NCBI GenBank assembly: GCA_035606355.1
Contig: DATNFO010000054.1
Location: 1-64,000, forward strand
DNA length: 64,000 bases
From: Sulfopaludibacter sp035606355
GTDB taxonomy: Bacteria > Acidobacteriota > Terriglobia > Bryobacterales > Bryobacteraceae
Reading direction: 5' to 3'
Made by a program: the position numbers and the translations under genes. Positions 1 to 8,259 of the stretch are shown here, in pieces. Numbering within the stretch: position 1 is the stretch's first letter; every line of letters starts with the position of its first letter. The notes under the pieces are model-generated. The model was not told the origin of the DNA. It did no database searches and saw nothing but the letters and a program-made list of their open reading frames with translations.

Positions 1-189
1 AATAGAAGCTATCCAGGTCAGCGCGACGTCATAGCCCTCTCGAGCGTTGGCCATGGCAGCGTGAGCCGCGGCTGGATCTCCGCTCTCGATCGCTGCGAGA
101 TCCAGGAATGTCTTGCAAAGGTCGAGTTCATTCTCCAAGAATTGAATGCGGGGCAGTTCCGGATCGTTCGCTCGCGATTCCTCAGCCAT
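1..189 (-). CDS. Small hypothetical protein, 3' end cut by window edge
   Basis: The reading frame starts at ATG (complement 187-189), preceded on the minus strand by a GAGGAA ribosome site about 5 nt upstream, and is open to the window edge, so only the first 63 residues are seen. The peptide begins MAEESRANDPELPRIQFLEN and continues as an acidic, Ala-rich helical sequence. I do not recognise a domain. It follows the 103-residue gene by about 60 nt on the same strand and probably shares its transcript. Such short helical proteins are common in acidobacterial genomes; no function can be assigned. Confidence 0.6.
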   Translation of the reverse strand, partial: MAEESRANDPELPRIQFLENELDLCKTFLDLAAIESGDPAAAHAAMANAREGYDVALTWIASI

Positions 190-250
190 GAAGTTTCCTC
201 TCTGATCCTTCGACAATGCGTCAGGCAGAAATCGATTCAGACGCTGATGC

Positions 251-562
251 TCATCGCTCATTTCTCGGAGGCGCCGATCGCGACCGCCGGTGCCGGCCCG
301 TGCTGCCGGACGCAGGGACACCTGTTCCGGCCCGCTCAGCGATTCGCCCATCGGCCTCGCCGATGCCCCTGGTCCGAACAAAGCTGTAGAGCGTGTGAAC
401 GCCGACATTCACTCCGCAACGTTCCTTGAGAAGGCCCGCGATTTCGCGGTAACTTCGTTCTCGCTTGCGCAACTCGCGGATCAGATCGGCGTAGGGTTCC
501 AACTTGGAGCGGGGTAGCTTTGGCGGCAGGCTGTCGAGAATCGCCTGGAATTTCGCATCCAT
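251..562 (-). CDS. Small basic protein with helix-turn-helix-like segment
   Basis: This 103-residue basic protein has an N-terminal helix (residues 1-30) followed by a segment around residues 34-65 (ERSYREIAGLLKERCG then VHTLYSFVRTR) that reads like a helix-turn-helix: a YREIA first helix, a G turn, and a recognition helix ending in basic residues. The last 35 residues are Arg/Ser/Pro rich and probably disordered. No Shine-Dalgarno precedes ATG, but TAGACT lies exactly 6 nt upstream, suggesting a leaderless transcript. It is the first of two genes running off the left edge. A DNA-binding role is inferred from the fold-like pattern only; similar proteins can occur on plasmid-type modules. Confidence 0.6.
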   Translation of the reverse strand: MDAKFQAILDSLPPKLPRSKLEPYADLIRELRKRERSYREIAGLLKERCGVNVGVHTLYSFVRTRGIGEADGRIAERAGTGVPASGSTGRHRRSRSAPPRNER

Positions 563-574
563 CAGACCAGTCTA
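563..574 (-). promoter_or_regulatory. -10-like hexamer for leaderless start
   Basis: TAGACT (complement 569-574) is followed by 6 nt and then the ATG of the 103-residue gene. That spacing would place transcription start at or next to the A of ATG. No clear -35 is visible. The inference is supported by the same geometry at 17251 and 49739. Confidence 0.35.
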
Positions 575-692
575 GAACAGATCTGGAACGGGGGTGGAAC
601 ACCACGCATAGCGGCCGTGTGCATCGGTAAGCGGCCGCTAAACGCGATACGCCGTCAGAAACGCGAGGTGTTTCCTCAACAGGAAAAACTGA

Positions 693-3080
693 TTAGCGAC
701 CAGACTGGAGGCTGGTCGTTACTACTCTAATTCCGTAGACTGACGGGGTCCTTCGGCCGGCGTCCGTGGTTTCGAAGCGAACCGTCACCTTTTTCTTGCC
801 GGCGACTAGTTCCTCCGGGAGCTTGTACTCGACATCGAAGAAATGGACCACTTGCTCGGGACTGCGGCGGCCTCCGATCTGCTCTCCAACCTTTTTTCCA
901 TCGACCAGAATGTCGCAGGCCGTCTGGCCGGTGTTGTCATTGCTATAGGTGACGATCAGAGTCTCGGGCTTGGACGGATCCACAGGCAGATCGAAGGAGA
1001 ACCACTTGGTCGCATTGCGGCCGAAGCGGTTTTCGGTGTGCACCGGCGAGCTGCCTTCCCCCTGCTGGTTCGTGTCGCGCTCCGCCTGCATCTGGCCAGG
1101 TTGCGCAAAGCCGATGGTGGCCGCGGCCAACTGTTTTTCGCGCTCCTGGTTGGCTCGATAGTCGGATTCCTTCCTGCTCCACTCCGTGGGCGTATACATG
1201 TCCCAATAAACGGCGTAACGGCGGCGCGGCAGCTCATAGAAGGGGAGGAAATCGATTTCCTCTTTCAGGCCGGCGCCGGTGGTGCGGAACGTGCCAGGCT
1301 TGCCGGCAACCGGCTTCAGCCAATCGGAAACCGGCTTGTCCGAGACGAGGACGGGCGCTTCGGGCGCCGGTCCACTGCCGCGCCCCGCTTCCGCGCCGAG
1401 GTCGCCTGCGAGCACCAGCGGTCCCCACATGACGGCGAAACGATTGGGGTTATCCGGGATCGCTTCTTTGCGAAGCGTCTTGGGCATGTTGAGCTCGACG
1501 GTGTCGCCGGCTTTCCAGGTGCGCGCGATTTCGACGTACGAATCCGGGGCGCCCAGGTTCCTCACTGCGACGCCATTCACCTTGACGCCGAAACCATTGC
1601 CCGCCCAATACGGACGGCGCAGCAAGAGCGTGAACTTCTTTGACGATTGCGGCGTGACCTTCAGCGTCGCGGTATCGCCGACGGGCATCCCGGTCGCCAT
1701 TTCGAGCTTCACACCGCCGGACTTCCATTCGGCGGTGGATGGCGCGTAGATGTTCACCCACAGCTTGTCGCCGGCTTCGTAATAGAGGCCGTCGGCATGC
1801 AGGCCGTGGCTCTCCATCGCCGAGCCTACGCAGCAGGTGAAGGATTGGAACTTGCCCTGATATTCGTGCTGAACGCCGCGGCCTACGGGCACCATGTAGC
1901 AGACGCGGCCATCCTCGGGATCCTGCGAGGCGAGGATGTGATTGAGAAGGGCACGCTCCTGATAGTCGGCATAGCGGACATCGTGATCCGTGGAGAACAG
2001 GGTCCGCGCCATTTTGATCATGTTGTATACGTTGCAGGTTTCGGCGGTGCGGCCGTCGATCATGTCATTGAAATGATCCGGCTGGCCGAAGTATTCGTTG
2101 CGAGTGTTGCCGCCGGTTGCGAACGTATGGTGCGCCGCCACTTCATTCCAGAAGTACTTGGCCGCGGCGCCTTCGGTCTGGTTGCCGGAATACAGGTAAA
2201 TCTTCAACGCGCCATAGAGTTTCGGGACGTTGGTATTGCCGTGCGTGCCGGGCAGGATATCCTGCTGCTGGGCCAGTCGGTCAATCACGGCGTTGTGATG
2301 GAACTTGCCGGCCAGAGTGAACCAGCGCGGGTCGCCGGTATCGGCATAGAGATCGGCAAGGACTTCGTTCATGCCGCCGAATTCGGTAGCGAGCATCCGC
2401 TGGATCTGCTCATCGCTCATGGGCTGAAGGATGGACTCGGCCCAACCGGCGAACTTGATTTCGACGTCGAGCGCGGTGCGGTTGCCGGTGTAGCGGTAGG
2501 CATCGCGAAGGCCCGCGAAGATTTTGTGCTGCACGTACCAGGGCGACCACATACCGTTCAGGTCAAAGCCGCCGGAGCGGATAATGCCTTTGCTGAGCTG
2601 CTGGAAGAGGATTTTGCCATCGGTGCGGTCGCGATCCATGAGAGCGCCGACGTAGCCGTCGCCTTGCGCGTCCTGGATGAGCTTCATCTCGTTGACGATG
2701 TAGTTGGCGCGATCGCGGAAGCGGGTGTCGCCGGTGGCTGCATAGGCAATGGAGACGCCGGAGAGGTAATGTCCCGCGATGTGGCCGGTGAGCTGGCGGC
2801 CATCTCCGTCCCAACCGCCGTAGCCGTTGGCCTTCGGCTCCAACTTCGCGGCGCGGCGCATAAACGCGAGCATGCGGTCCGGTTCGAGGGCGAGCAGGTA
2901 CTCGAGTTCGAGATCCTGCGCGTGCTTCAGCGGACCTCCGGTGAGGCGCACATCCTGGAGCGGCAGGGGTCGCGCGGTGGTGAGTCGCTGTTCCCAATCG
3001 AGCGCGGGTCCTTTGACCTGCGCGGGGGCGAATGCCGGCAGAAATGCGGCGAGAAACAGGGTGAGGGCGGAAATCTTCAT
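693..3080 (-). CDS. GH127 family beta-L-arabinofuranosidase-like glycoside hydrolase, secreted
   Basis: This 795-residue protein starts at MKISALTLFLAAFLPAFAPA, a clean Sec signal peptide; longer upstream extensions of the frame are Arg/Ser-rich and unlike protein. The core matches the DUF1680/GH127 family, whose characterised member HypBA1 removes terminal beta-L-arabinofuranose. Visible signatures are ETC in GRTAETCNVYNM and the CC pair in FTCCVGSAMESHG, corresponding to the Glu/Cys zinc ligands and the Cys nucleophile of that family. An alpha/alpha-barrel segment precedes them and beta-sandwich domains follow. The last codons and the stop lie in a palindromic repeat. It is monocistronic and probably degrades plant cell wall arabinan or hydroxyproline-linked sugars in the periplasm; exact substrate is inferred. 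Confidence 0.9.
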   Translation of the reverse strand: MKISALTLFLAAFLPAFAPAQVKGPALDWEQRLTTARPLPLQDVRLTGGPLKHAQDLELEYLLALEPDRMLAFMRRAAKLEPKANGYGGWDGDGRQLTGHIAGHYLSGVSIAYAATGDTRFRDRANYIVNEMKLIQDAQGDGYVGALMDRDRTDGKILFQQLSKGIIRSGGFDLNGMWSPWYVQHKIFAGLRDAYRYTGNRTALDVEIKFAGWAESILQPMSDEQIQRMLATEFGGMNEVLADLYADTGDPRWFTLAGKFHHNAVIDRLAQQQDILPGTHGNTNVPKLYGALKIYLYSGNQTEGAAAKYFWNEVAAHHTFATGGNTRNEYFGQPDHFNDMIDGRTAETCNVYNMIKMARTLFSTDHDVRYADYQERALLNHILASQDPEDGRVCYMVPVGRGVQHEYQGKFQSFTCCVGSAMESHGLHADGLYYEAGDKLWVNIYAPSTAEWKSGGVKLEMATGMPVGDTATLKVTPQSSKKFTLLLRRPYWAGNGFGVKVNGVAVRNLGAPDSYVEIARTWKAGDTVELNMPKTLRKEAIPDNPNRFAVMWGPLVLAGDLGAEAGRGSGPAPEAPVLVSDKPVSDWLKPVAGKPGTFRTTGAGLKEEIDFLPFYELPRRRYAVYWDMYTPTEWSRKESDYRANQEREKQLAAATIGFAQPGQMQAERDTNQQGEGSSPVHTENRFGRNATKWFSFDLPVDPSKPETLIVTYSNDNTGQTACDILVDGKKVGEQIGGRRSPEQVVHFFDVEYKLPEELVAGKKKVTVRFETTDAGRRTPSVYGIRVVTTSLQSGR
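697..718. repeat. Palindrome of the GGTCtggaGACC-type family at gene 3' end
   Basis: CGACCAG and CTGGTCG arms flank ACTGGAGG. It overlaps the final codons and lies beside the stop of the GH127 gene. It is related to the palindromes at 42330, 42443, 53940 and 62626. It could act as a transcript end or a REP-like element. Confidence 0.55.
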
Positions 3081-3222
3081 CGGGGGGCCAGTACTGAGTG
3101 TAAGCGATTTCACAGCGGCAGCGGGAGGGGCTTCACGCGGATGCTTTTTGGTATGCGCCGGGCTCCTGCCCGGTCCCAAATCCGCGCCGAGCGCGGACTC
3201 AGGGAATGGGAAACTGGTCCGA

Positions 3223-3804
3223 TCATAGAAAGCGCGCCCGCCGGTCGTCCTCCGGATCTTCGCCGTCGGGGGGATCTTCCTCATCAAAGAGCCCGGTTTG
3301 CGGTTTGGGTGGAACGTATTCTGCGCCGAGCGCGAAGAGCAACGGAGCGTGCGGACGATTGTCGGGCCAGCAACTGCGCTGCTCGGCCGCTGCTTGCTGC
3401 GCCAGCCAGTCGCAGCGGGTGTTGTCCTCGTGGCCGGCGTGGCCTCTGGTCCAAATCCAAGTTGTCCGGTGCTGTGCGGCCAGAGCGTCGATCTCCATCC
3501 AGAGATCGGCGTTACGGATGGGCTCCTGCTTCCGCCACCAATGCCTGCGCTTCCATTTGACCATCCACCTGGTCGCGCCATGCAGCAGGTATTCGGAGTC
3601 CGTGGTTACTTCGACTTCGCAGGGCTCTTTGAGGGCCAGCAAGCCCTGGATCGCGGCCATCAATTCCATGCGGTTGTTGGTGGTGTGCGGGTCGAAGCCG
3701 AAGAGTTCCTTCGAAGAGCGCCCGAAACGAAGCACGCAGGCCCAACCGCCGGGCCCGGGATTGCCTATGCAAGCTCCGTCGGTGATGAGCGCGACTTTTT
3801 TCAT
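3223..3804 (-). CDS. rnhA: Ribonuclease HI
   Basis: This 193-residue protein degrades the RNA strand of RNA-DNA hybrids (Okazaki primers, R-loops). The start at MKKVALITDGAC is chosen because it aligns with RNase HI N-termini. The catalytic set is D9 (ITDGAC), E47 (NNRMEL), D69 (TTDSEY) and D132, with the conserved H122 in TRGHAGHEDN. The basic protrusion W80-W90 is present. The last 50 residues (after the AAAEQ segment) form an extra Pro/Asp/Glu-rich tail not found in the 155-residue E. coli enzyme. The gene stands alone between the GH127 gene and the Ig-like surface protein. Confidence 0.95.
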   Translation of the reverse strand: MKKVALITDGACIGNPGPGGWACVLRFGRSSKELFGFDPHTTNNRMELMAAIQGLLALKEPCEVEVTTDSEYLLHGATRWMVKWKRRHWWRKQEPIRNADLWMEIDALAAQHRTTWIWTRGHAGHEDNTRCDWLAQQAAAEQRSCWPDNRPHAPLLFALGAEYVPPKPQTGLFDEEDPPDGEDPEDDRRARFL

Positions 3805-4184
3805 TCGGCTTCTTATTGAAACAAAGTTGCGACACCGGAGGGCGGCCGTTACTGGTAACGATAGAGCAGGACTCGGATGGTGGTTTCTCCTCGCAGGGAG
3901 ATGCTGTTTCCCTGACCGGTGTCGTCGCCCGCGAGGGTGCGTCCGCGGACCCATTTCCCGGCGGCGCATCGGCGACGGCGGTCTCTCCCGGTGAAATCGT
4001 CTCGGCCCCGCGGAGGTGATTGAGAAGGTGAAATCGCCGAGCCGGATTCTCTGCGACGGTGTAAGGTCTTCGAGGAGAACTGCTTCCACCGTGCGTGCCG
4101 ACAGGAATCTTTCCTGTCGGGTTGCGCGGAGCACGACTGCGGCGGACGCAGTTCGCCCGTGGGCGCGCTCGGCCGAATGTTCGG
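3805..4184. other. 380-bp gene-free stretch with palindrome and possible decayed ORF
   Basis: No intact gene is visible. The palindrome at 4099-4119 lies here. On the minus strand one frame reads TVEAVLLEDLTPSQRIRLGD near 4015-4080 and another reads GNSISLRGETTIRVLLYRYQ followed by a stop at 3849-3851. Both look more protein-like than their surroundings but are in different frames, so a decayed gene is possible. The evidence is weak. Confidence 0.3.
4099..4119. repeat. Perfect palindrome CGACAGGAA-TCT-TTCCTGTCG
   Basis: Nine-base arms with a 3-nt loop. The same 21 bases occur as the exact reverse complement at 49694-49714 and a relative lies at 59483-59506. It is a dispersed intergenic palindrome. 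Confidence 0.7.
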
Positions 4185-7100
4185 TTACCGGATCACTATC
4201 GTGGAGATCGGCGAGCTGGCCAGGGACAGCGCAAGGGGTCCCAGGTTGAGCTGGTCGAGCCCGGGGTATGCGGACTGCGCTCCGAACCACGCGACTGGGA
4301 CCGCCATTCCGTTCACCGTGACGGAGAGTGCTGTCGCGTGGCGGAAGCCGGTGCCGTAGAGCGTGAGATACATTTGCATTCCGGACGCGGACGCGGCGAG
4401 CGCGGTGGAAGCATCGGCGGTGGTTTGCGTGCCGTCGGCATGGACGTAGACGATTTGTCCGGCGTAGGGCGGCTGTCCGTTCATCCCGGTGGTGAAAAGC
4501 GAGGGGGCCGACGCGCTGATGGGGATCACCGTAGTCACCGAACCAGAGGGGAGCGCGATGGAGAGCAGCGCAGGTCCGGGAGCTGTGCCGGCGGGGATGA
4601 TGAAGTTAATCTGGGTAGAGAAGACACCGTAGACGTCGGCCGGGCGTTGGGTTCCGGCGCTGTCGGTGACTTGGATGGTGACGACGGATTCCTTCGCGCC
4701 GAGCGGCCGCAGCGAGGTTGGCGGCGCAGGGAGCCCTGTCGCACCGAACATGCTGGCGATCTCATCGGGCGCGAAATTGGGGAGCAGATTCGCCGCACTG
4801 ACAACCGCAGGAAGCGGCGCGGAGTTGCTGGCGGCGAAATTGGCGTCACCCGCGTAGAAGGCTTCGATGGGCCGCGCCATCGCCGTTGAAGGCGCGGAGA
4901 CGGCGACCGCGCCGCCGGCCAGATTCCCGGTCGCGATCACATTCTGTGTCAGCGAGTCGACGAACTGTATGGCCCCCGTGGGCGTTCCCGACGCGGCGCC
5001 TAGTGGCGCAACCGTGCTGGTGAGTGTCAGTTGGCTGGAGGCAAGCGTGAGACTCACGGACGTGGATGTGGCAGCGGGGCCGACGAGCACCAGGAATTCT
5101 GTGGCTACGGACGGCCAGTTGGAATCGCCGGAGTACTTCGCCTGAAGGTAATGCGATCCCGCCGTGAGCGTGCTGACGTTGACTGTCGCGGCGCTACTTG
5201 TGAGGGGCCCGATGGCGAGCGTGGTCACGGGTGCGAACGGGCTGCTGCCTTCGAGTGAAAACGTCACCTGGCCGGTAGGCGCCGGATAGTTCGCCGGAAC
5301 TGTGCCGGTGGTGATCTTCGCGGTGAGGGCAACAGGTTGCCCGAAGATCGCCGGCGTTCCGGCTGAAGCGGTGATGGAGATCGGCGCGTTCACAGTCTGG
5401 CCGAGCACCGCTTGCGCCTGCGGGAATGCGCCATCTCCGCTGTATTGCGCCGTGATGCTGTGCGAGCCGAATGTCAGCGTGCTGGTGGAAACGGCCGCCT
5501 GGCCGTTCGAGAGCGAAGCGCTGCCGAGAGACTTGGCGCTATCGAAGAACTGAACGCTGCCGCCGGCTTGCAGACCAGCCGGGCCGCCGGTGATGATGAC
5601 GGCGGCGGTGAAGGTCACCGATTGGCCGAGCAGGGACGGATTGGCGCTGCTGGTCAGGGTGATGGCCGCGACCGGCGGGTTCAAGATGAGCGAAGAGGAA
5701 GTGCTGCTGGTGAAGTTGGTGTCGCCGGAGTAGACGGCGCTGACCGAGCCGCTGGAGGGAGTCGCGATGGATGCGGAGCCGGCTGCGAGAGTGACGGTCG
5801 CAACCACGGTGGCTCCGTTGAGGAACTGCACGGTGCCGGTGGGCGTGCCCGCACCCGGAGCAACCGGCGAGACAACGGCTGTGAGTTGAGCTCCCGAAGT
5901 AGCGATGGTCGTGGTCGTGGACGCTTTCGATATGGTGAGGACGCCGTTGGAGGGCGTGAAGGAGTAGTTGCTCGCGGATAGGGTACCGGCGCCGGCCGTG
6001 ATGGGGTAAGATCCGGCGGCGGATGCGGCAGTCGCGATGGTGGTGAGGGTGGGAGTGCCGCTGACGACCGCTTGCGTATCGCCGTTGACGAAGCCGCTAA
6101 ATACGGGAGTGAAAGAGGGAACGGGCGCGCCGAAAACCTTCGACGCCGTGGCGGTGACGGTGAGCGGCGCTTTGCTGACGACGAGAGTGCCGGTGGTGAA
6201 TGCAGACACGAGGTTGCCCGGGTTGTAAATGACGCTCAGGTTATAGGAGGCGGCTGCGAGCTTTCCCAAATTGAAAGTGGCGGCGCCCGCGGCGAGCGTC
6301 TGTGTCACGGCCGCGCCGGAATTCACCGAGAGACTGATGCTTCCGCTGGCGATGCTGCCGGCACTGGCAGTTACGCTGGCGGCATTTCCGTATACGACGC
6401 TGGGAGCGTTCAGAGTGAGCGAGGCGCACCCCACGATTGTGGCGAGTGGGGCCACCGATGACAAATCCGCGAATCTCGGCACGGGAAGGCTGCTTGATGC
6501 GAGGCCCGCGGCTCCCAGCGTAAACGCGCCGTTTGTGCCAGTGGGCGCGAAACTCTGGCTGACGCCGATCGTTCCGAGACCCGCGCTGTTGGCGGTGTAG
6601 GCAAGGGTCACCAGGAACTGGAAATTTTCGTTCACCGAAACGTTGTTCGCGGTTTTGAGAACTTCCCATGTGACAGTCGCAACTCCATTCACCGCCGTGA
6701 GGGCGACCACCGGCACACGATTCAAGGTTGCGGAGGAGGCAATGGTCGGCGCGGAACCGCCGGAATCGCCTGCGGTCTCGCCATTCACCAACACGGCATA
6801 GCTGCTGGAGGCTGTAGTCGCCGCCGAAGTCGTACTCGCGATGTTGACCGTGGAGACCAGCACGGTAACGCCGCTCGGGATGTTGTTGAAGACGGCTTTG
6901 AAGCGTGTGCCGTAATCGGTGAGGCCGGCGAAAATCGTGTTGATGGGAGCCCTGGCGTGCGGCGTTTCTCTGACGAGCGGCGAGCCGAAACCGGTGGGCC
7001 CCTGCGTGGGAGCAGTGGCGTCGGGAAAAATGAAGCCGGATTCCGAGCCGTTGTAGAGGGTGCCTGGAACGTTTTGCGCGGTGAAGCCGTTGTCGAGCGG

Positions 7101-7922
7101 GCCGGAAACGCCGGATGCGGTGCGCGTGCGGAAGGCATTCAGAAAATTCGCCTGGTAGGAGAGAACGCCCGCGATCTGGCCTCCGCCTGTGGCGTCCGCC
7201 GTGGTGTTTTGGCACTGCGCGAATGTGTTCAGGTTGCCTTGTGCTTGCGTGGTGAGTCCGGCGACCGCTGTGCCGACAACCTGTTGAGAATTGGTGAGCG
7301 GAAGCGACGTACCGCCGGAGACGGTAATGAATGCCTGAACCGGAGCCGAGCCACTTGAGAGGTTCAGACCCGAAGCGTTCACGCGGATTCCGGTGATTCT
7401 GAATATGCGTGTACCGGATGCACCCGGCGCGAGGATCGGCACTCCGTTGAAGGTCATGATGTTCCCGGTGGGAACACCAAGAAACACATTCGGTGCGCCG
7501 GGCGCAAGGGTGTTGGAGCCGTTATTGACAACGGCCGATTCGCTGCAGCCGGTAGTGGGCGTTTGGCAAAGCACCTGGGGCTGGCTGGAGCCGAACGTGC
7601 CAACATTCGCGCCGGGCTCATCGATGAGGAGCATGGCATCGGAGACATTGGAGAGACCCAGGAAGCCGGTCCGGTTCGTGACGTTCGTTCCGAAGAAGAT
7701 GCTGATGCTCGCGGTCGGAATCGACCCCTCAGAGGTGAAGGCGGAACCGCCCCTGCAGACGATCAGGATATCGCCGGCGCGCTCTGTAAAGCCTTCGGCG
7801 CGCAAATTTGCCGTGTTGTCGGAGGACGCGGTGCACACCATAAAACTGCCCTGCGCGGACGCCAGTGCAGCGGTGAAACAGAGGAGCGAGAGGAGAGGAA
7901 GAAGCCGGCGATGGGATAACAT
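4185..7922 (-). CDS. Giant secreted Ig-like repeat protein with Solibacter-type C-terminal domain
   Basis: This 1245-residue protein starts with a signal peptide ending near ALASAQ. Residues about 25-480 are a Thr/Ser/Gly-rich unknown region. An MBG-like domain (APLTVTATASKVFGAPVPSF) follows, then at least four bacterial Ig-like repeats marked by the motif AxYSGDxNF/W (VYSGDTNFTSS, QYSGDGAFPQA, KYSGDSNWPSV, FYAGDANFAAS). The C-terminal 220 residues (from NLLPNFAPDEIASMFG) match the TIGR03437 domain found in hundreds of copies in Solibacter usitatus. It is probably a cell-surface or extracellular adhesive protein. The family's biochemical role is unknown. The gene is monocistronic. Confidence 0.85.
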   Translation of the reverse strand: MLSHRRLLPLLSLLCFTAALASAQGSFMVCTASSDNTANLRAEGFTERAGDILIVCRGGSAFTSEGSIPTASISIFFGTNVTNRTGFLGLSNVSDAMLLIDEPGANVGTFGSSQPQVLCQTPTTGCSESAVVNNGSNTLAPGAPNVFLGVPTGNIMTFNGVPILAPGASGTRIFRITGIRVNASGLNLSSGSAPVQAFITVSGGTSLPLTNSQQVVGTAVAGLTTQAQGNLNTFAQCQNTTADATGGGQIAGVLSYQANFLNAFRTRTASGVSGPLDNGFTAQNVPGTLYNGSESGFIFPDATAPTQGPTGFGSPLVRETPHARAPINTIFAGLTDYGTRFKAVFNNIPSGVTVLVSTVNIASTTSAATTASSSYAVLVNGETAGDSGGSAPTIASSATLNRVPVVALTAVNGVATVTWEVLKTANNVSVNENFQFLVTLAYTANSAGLGTIGVSQSFAPTGTNGAFTLGAAGLASSSLPVPRFADLSSVAPLATIVGCASLTLNAPSVVYGNAASVTASAGSIASGSISLSVNSGAAVTQTLAAGAATFNLGKLAAASYNLSVIYNPGNLVSAFTTGTLVVSKAPLTVTATASKVFGAPVPSFTPVFSGFVNGDTQAVVSGTPTLTTIATAASAAGSYPITAGAGTLSASNYSFTPSNGVLTISKASTTTTIATSGAQLTAVVSPVAPGAGTPTGTVQFLNGATVVATVTLAAGSASIATPSSGSVSAVYSGDTNFTSSTSSSLILNPPVAAITLTSSANPSLLGQSVTFTAAVIITGGPAGLQAGGSVQFFDSAKSLGSASLSNGQAAVSTSTLTFGSHSITAQYSGDGAFPQAQAVLGQTVNAPISITASAGTPAIFGQPVALTAKITTGTVPANYPAPTGQVTFSLEGSSPFAPVTTLAIGPLTSSAATVNVSTLTAGSHYLQAKYSGDSNWPSVATEFLVLVGPAATSTSVSLTLASSQLTLTSTVAPLGAASGTPTGAIQFVDSLTQNVIATGNLAGGAVAVSAPSTAMARPIEAFYAGDANFAASNSAPLPAVVSAANLLPNFAPDEIASMFGATGLPAPPTSLRPLGAKESVVTIQVTDSAGTQRPADVYGVFSTQINFIIPAGTAPGPALLSIALPSGSVTTVIPISASAPSLFTTGMNGQPPYAGQIVYVHADGTQTTADASTALAASASGMQMYLTLYGTGFRHATALSVTVNGMAVPVAWFGAQSAYPGLDQLNLGPLALSLASSPISTIVIR

Positions 7923-7953
7923 CGCCGTTTAGTCTGGCAGGCTGGACGTACGA

Positions 7954-8259
7954 TTACATACCCCCGGCAATCGCTCCAATGATGAGCAGCGGCTCACGGC
8001 CGTCGGCGACCTTTTCGGGTAGTGGCGTATCCACCGACTCATGGGACCAGTCTTCTTCGCAGGCGAAGAAGCGGATGAACGGGCGGCGCTGTCCGGTGGT
8101 GTAGTCGCGGACCGTGCCGCCGAGCTTCGGGTATTGCGCTTCGAGCGCATCGATGACGCGCCGGATGGTGATGGGCGCATCGAGTGTGACGGAGACTTCG
8201 CCGCTGCTCACCTTCGCCAGATTGCGAAGGTGGGCAGGCAGGGCGACCCGGATCGTCAT
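7954..8259 (-). CDS. ThiS/MoaD-like ubiquitin-fold small protein
   Basis: This 101-residue protein has the beta-grasp order of MoaD/ThiS sulfur carriers (MTIRVALPAHLRNLAKVSSG, later LLIIGAIAGGM). The C-terminus ends GAIAGGM, so the usual terminal GG is followed by Met rather than exposed; processing, or a non-carrier function, would be needed. ATG overlaps the stop of the upstream BNR protein as ATGA, indicating translational coupling. The pair is probably a functional unit. Activation by an E1-like enzyme cannot be judged because none is encoded here. Confidence 0.75.
   Translation of the reverse strand: MTIRVALPAHLRNLAKVSSGEVSVTLDAPITIRRVIDALEAQYPKLGGTVRDYTTGQRRPFIRFFACEEDWSHESVDTPLPEKVADGREPLLIIGAIAGGM

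Noticed and set aside
1647..3560. A 637-codon open frame on the plus strand opposite the GH127 gene
   Set aside because: It is the antisense shadow of a well-supported family member; its translation shows no motifs and has shadow-type composition.
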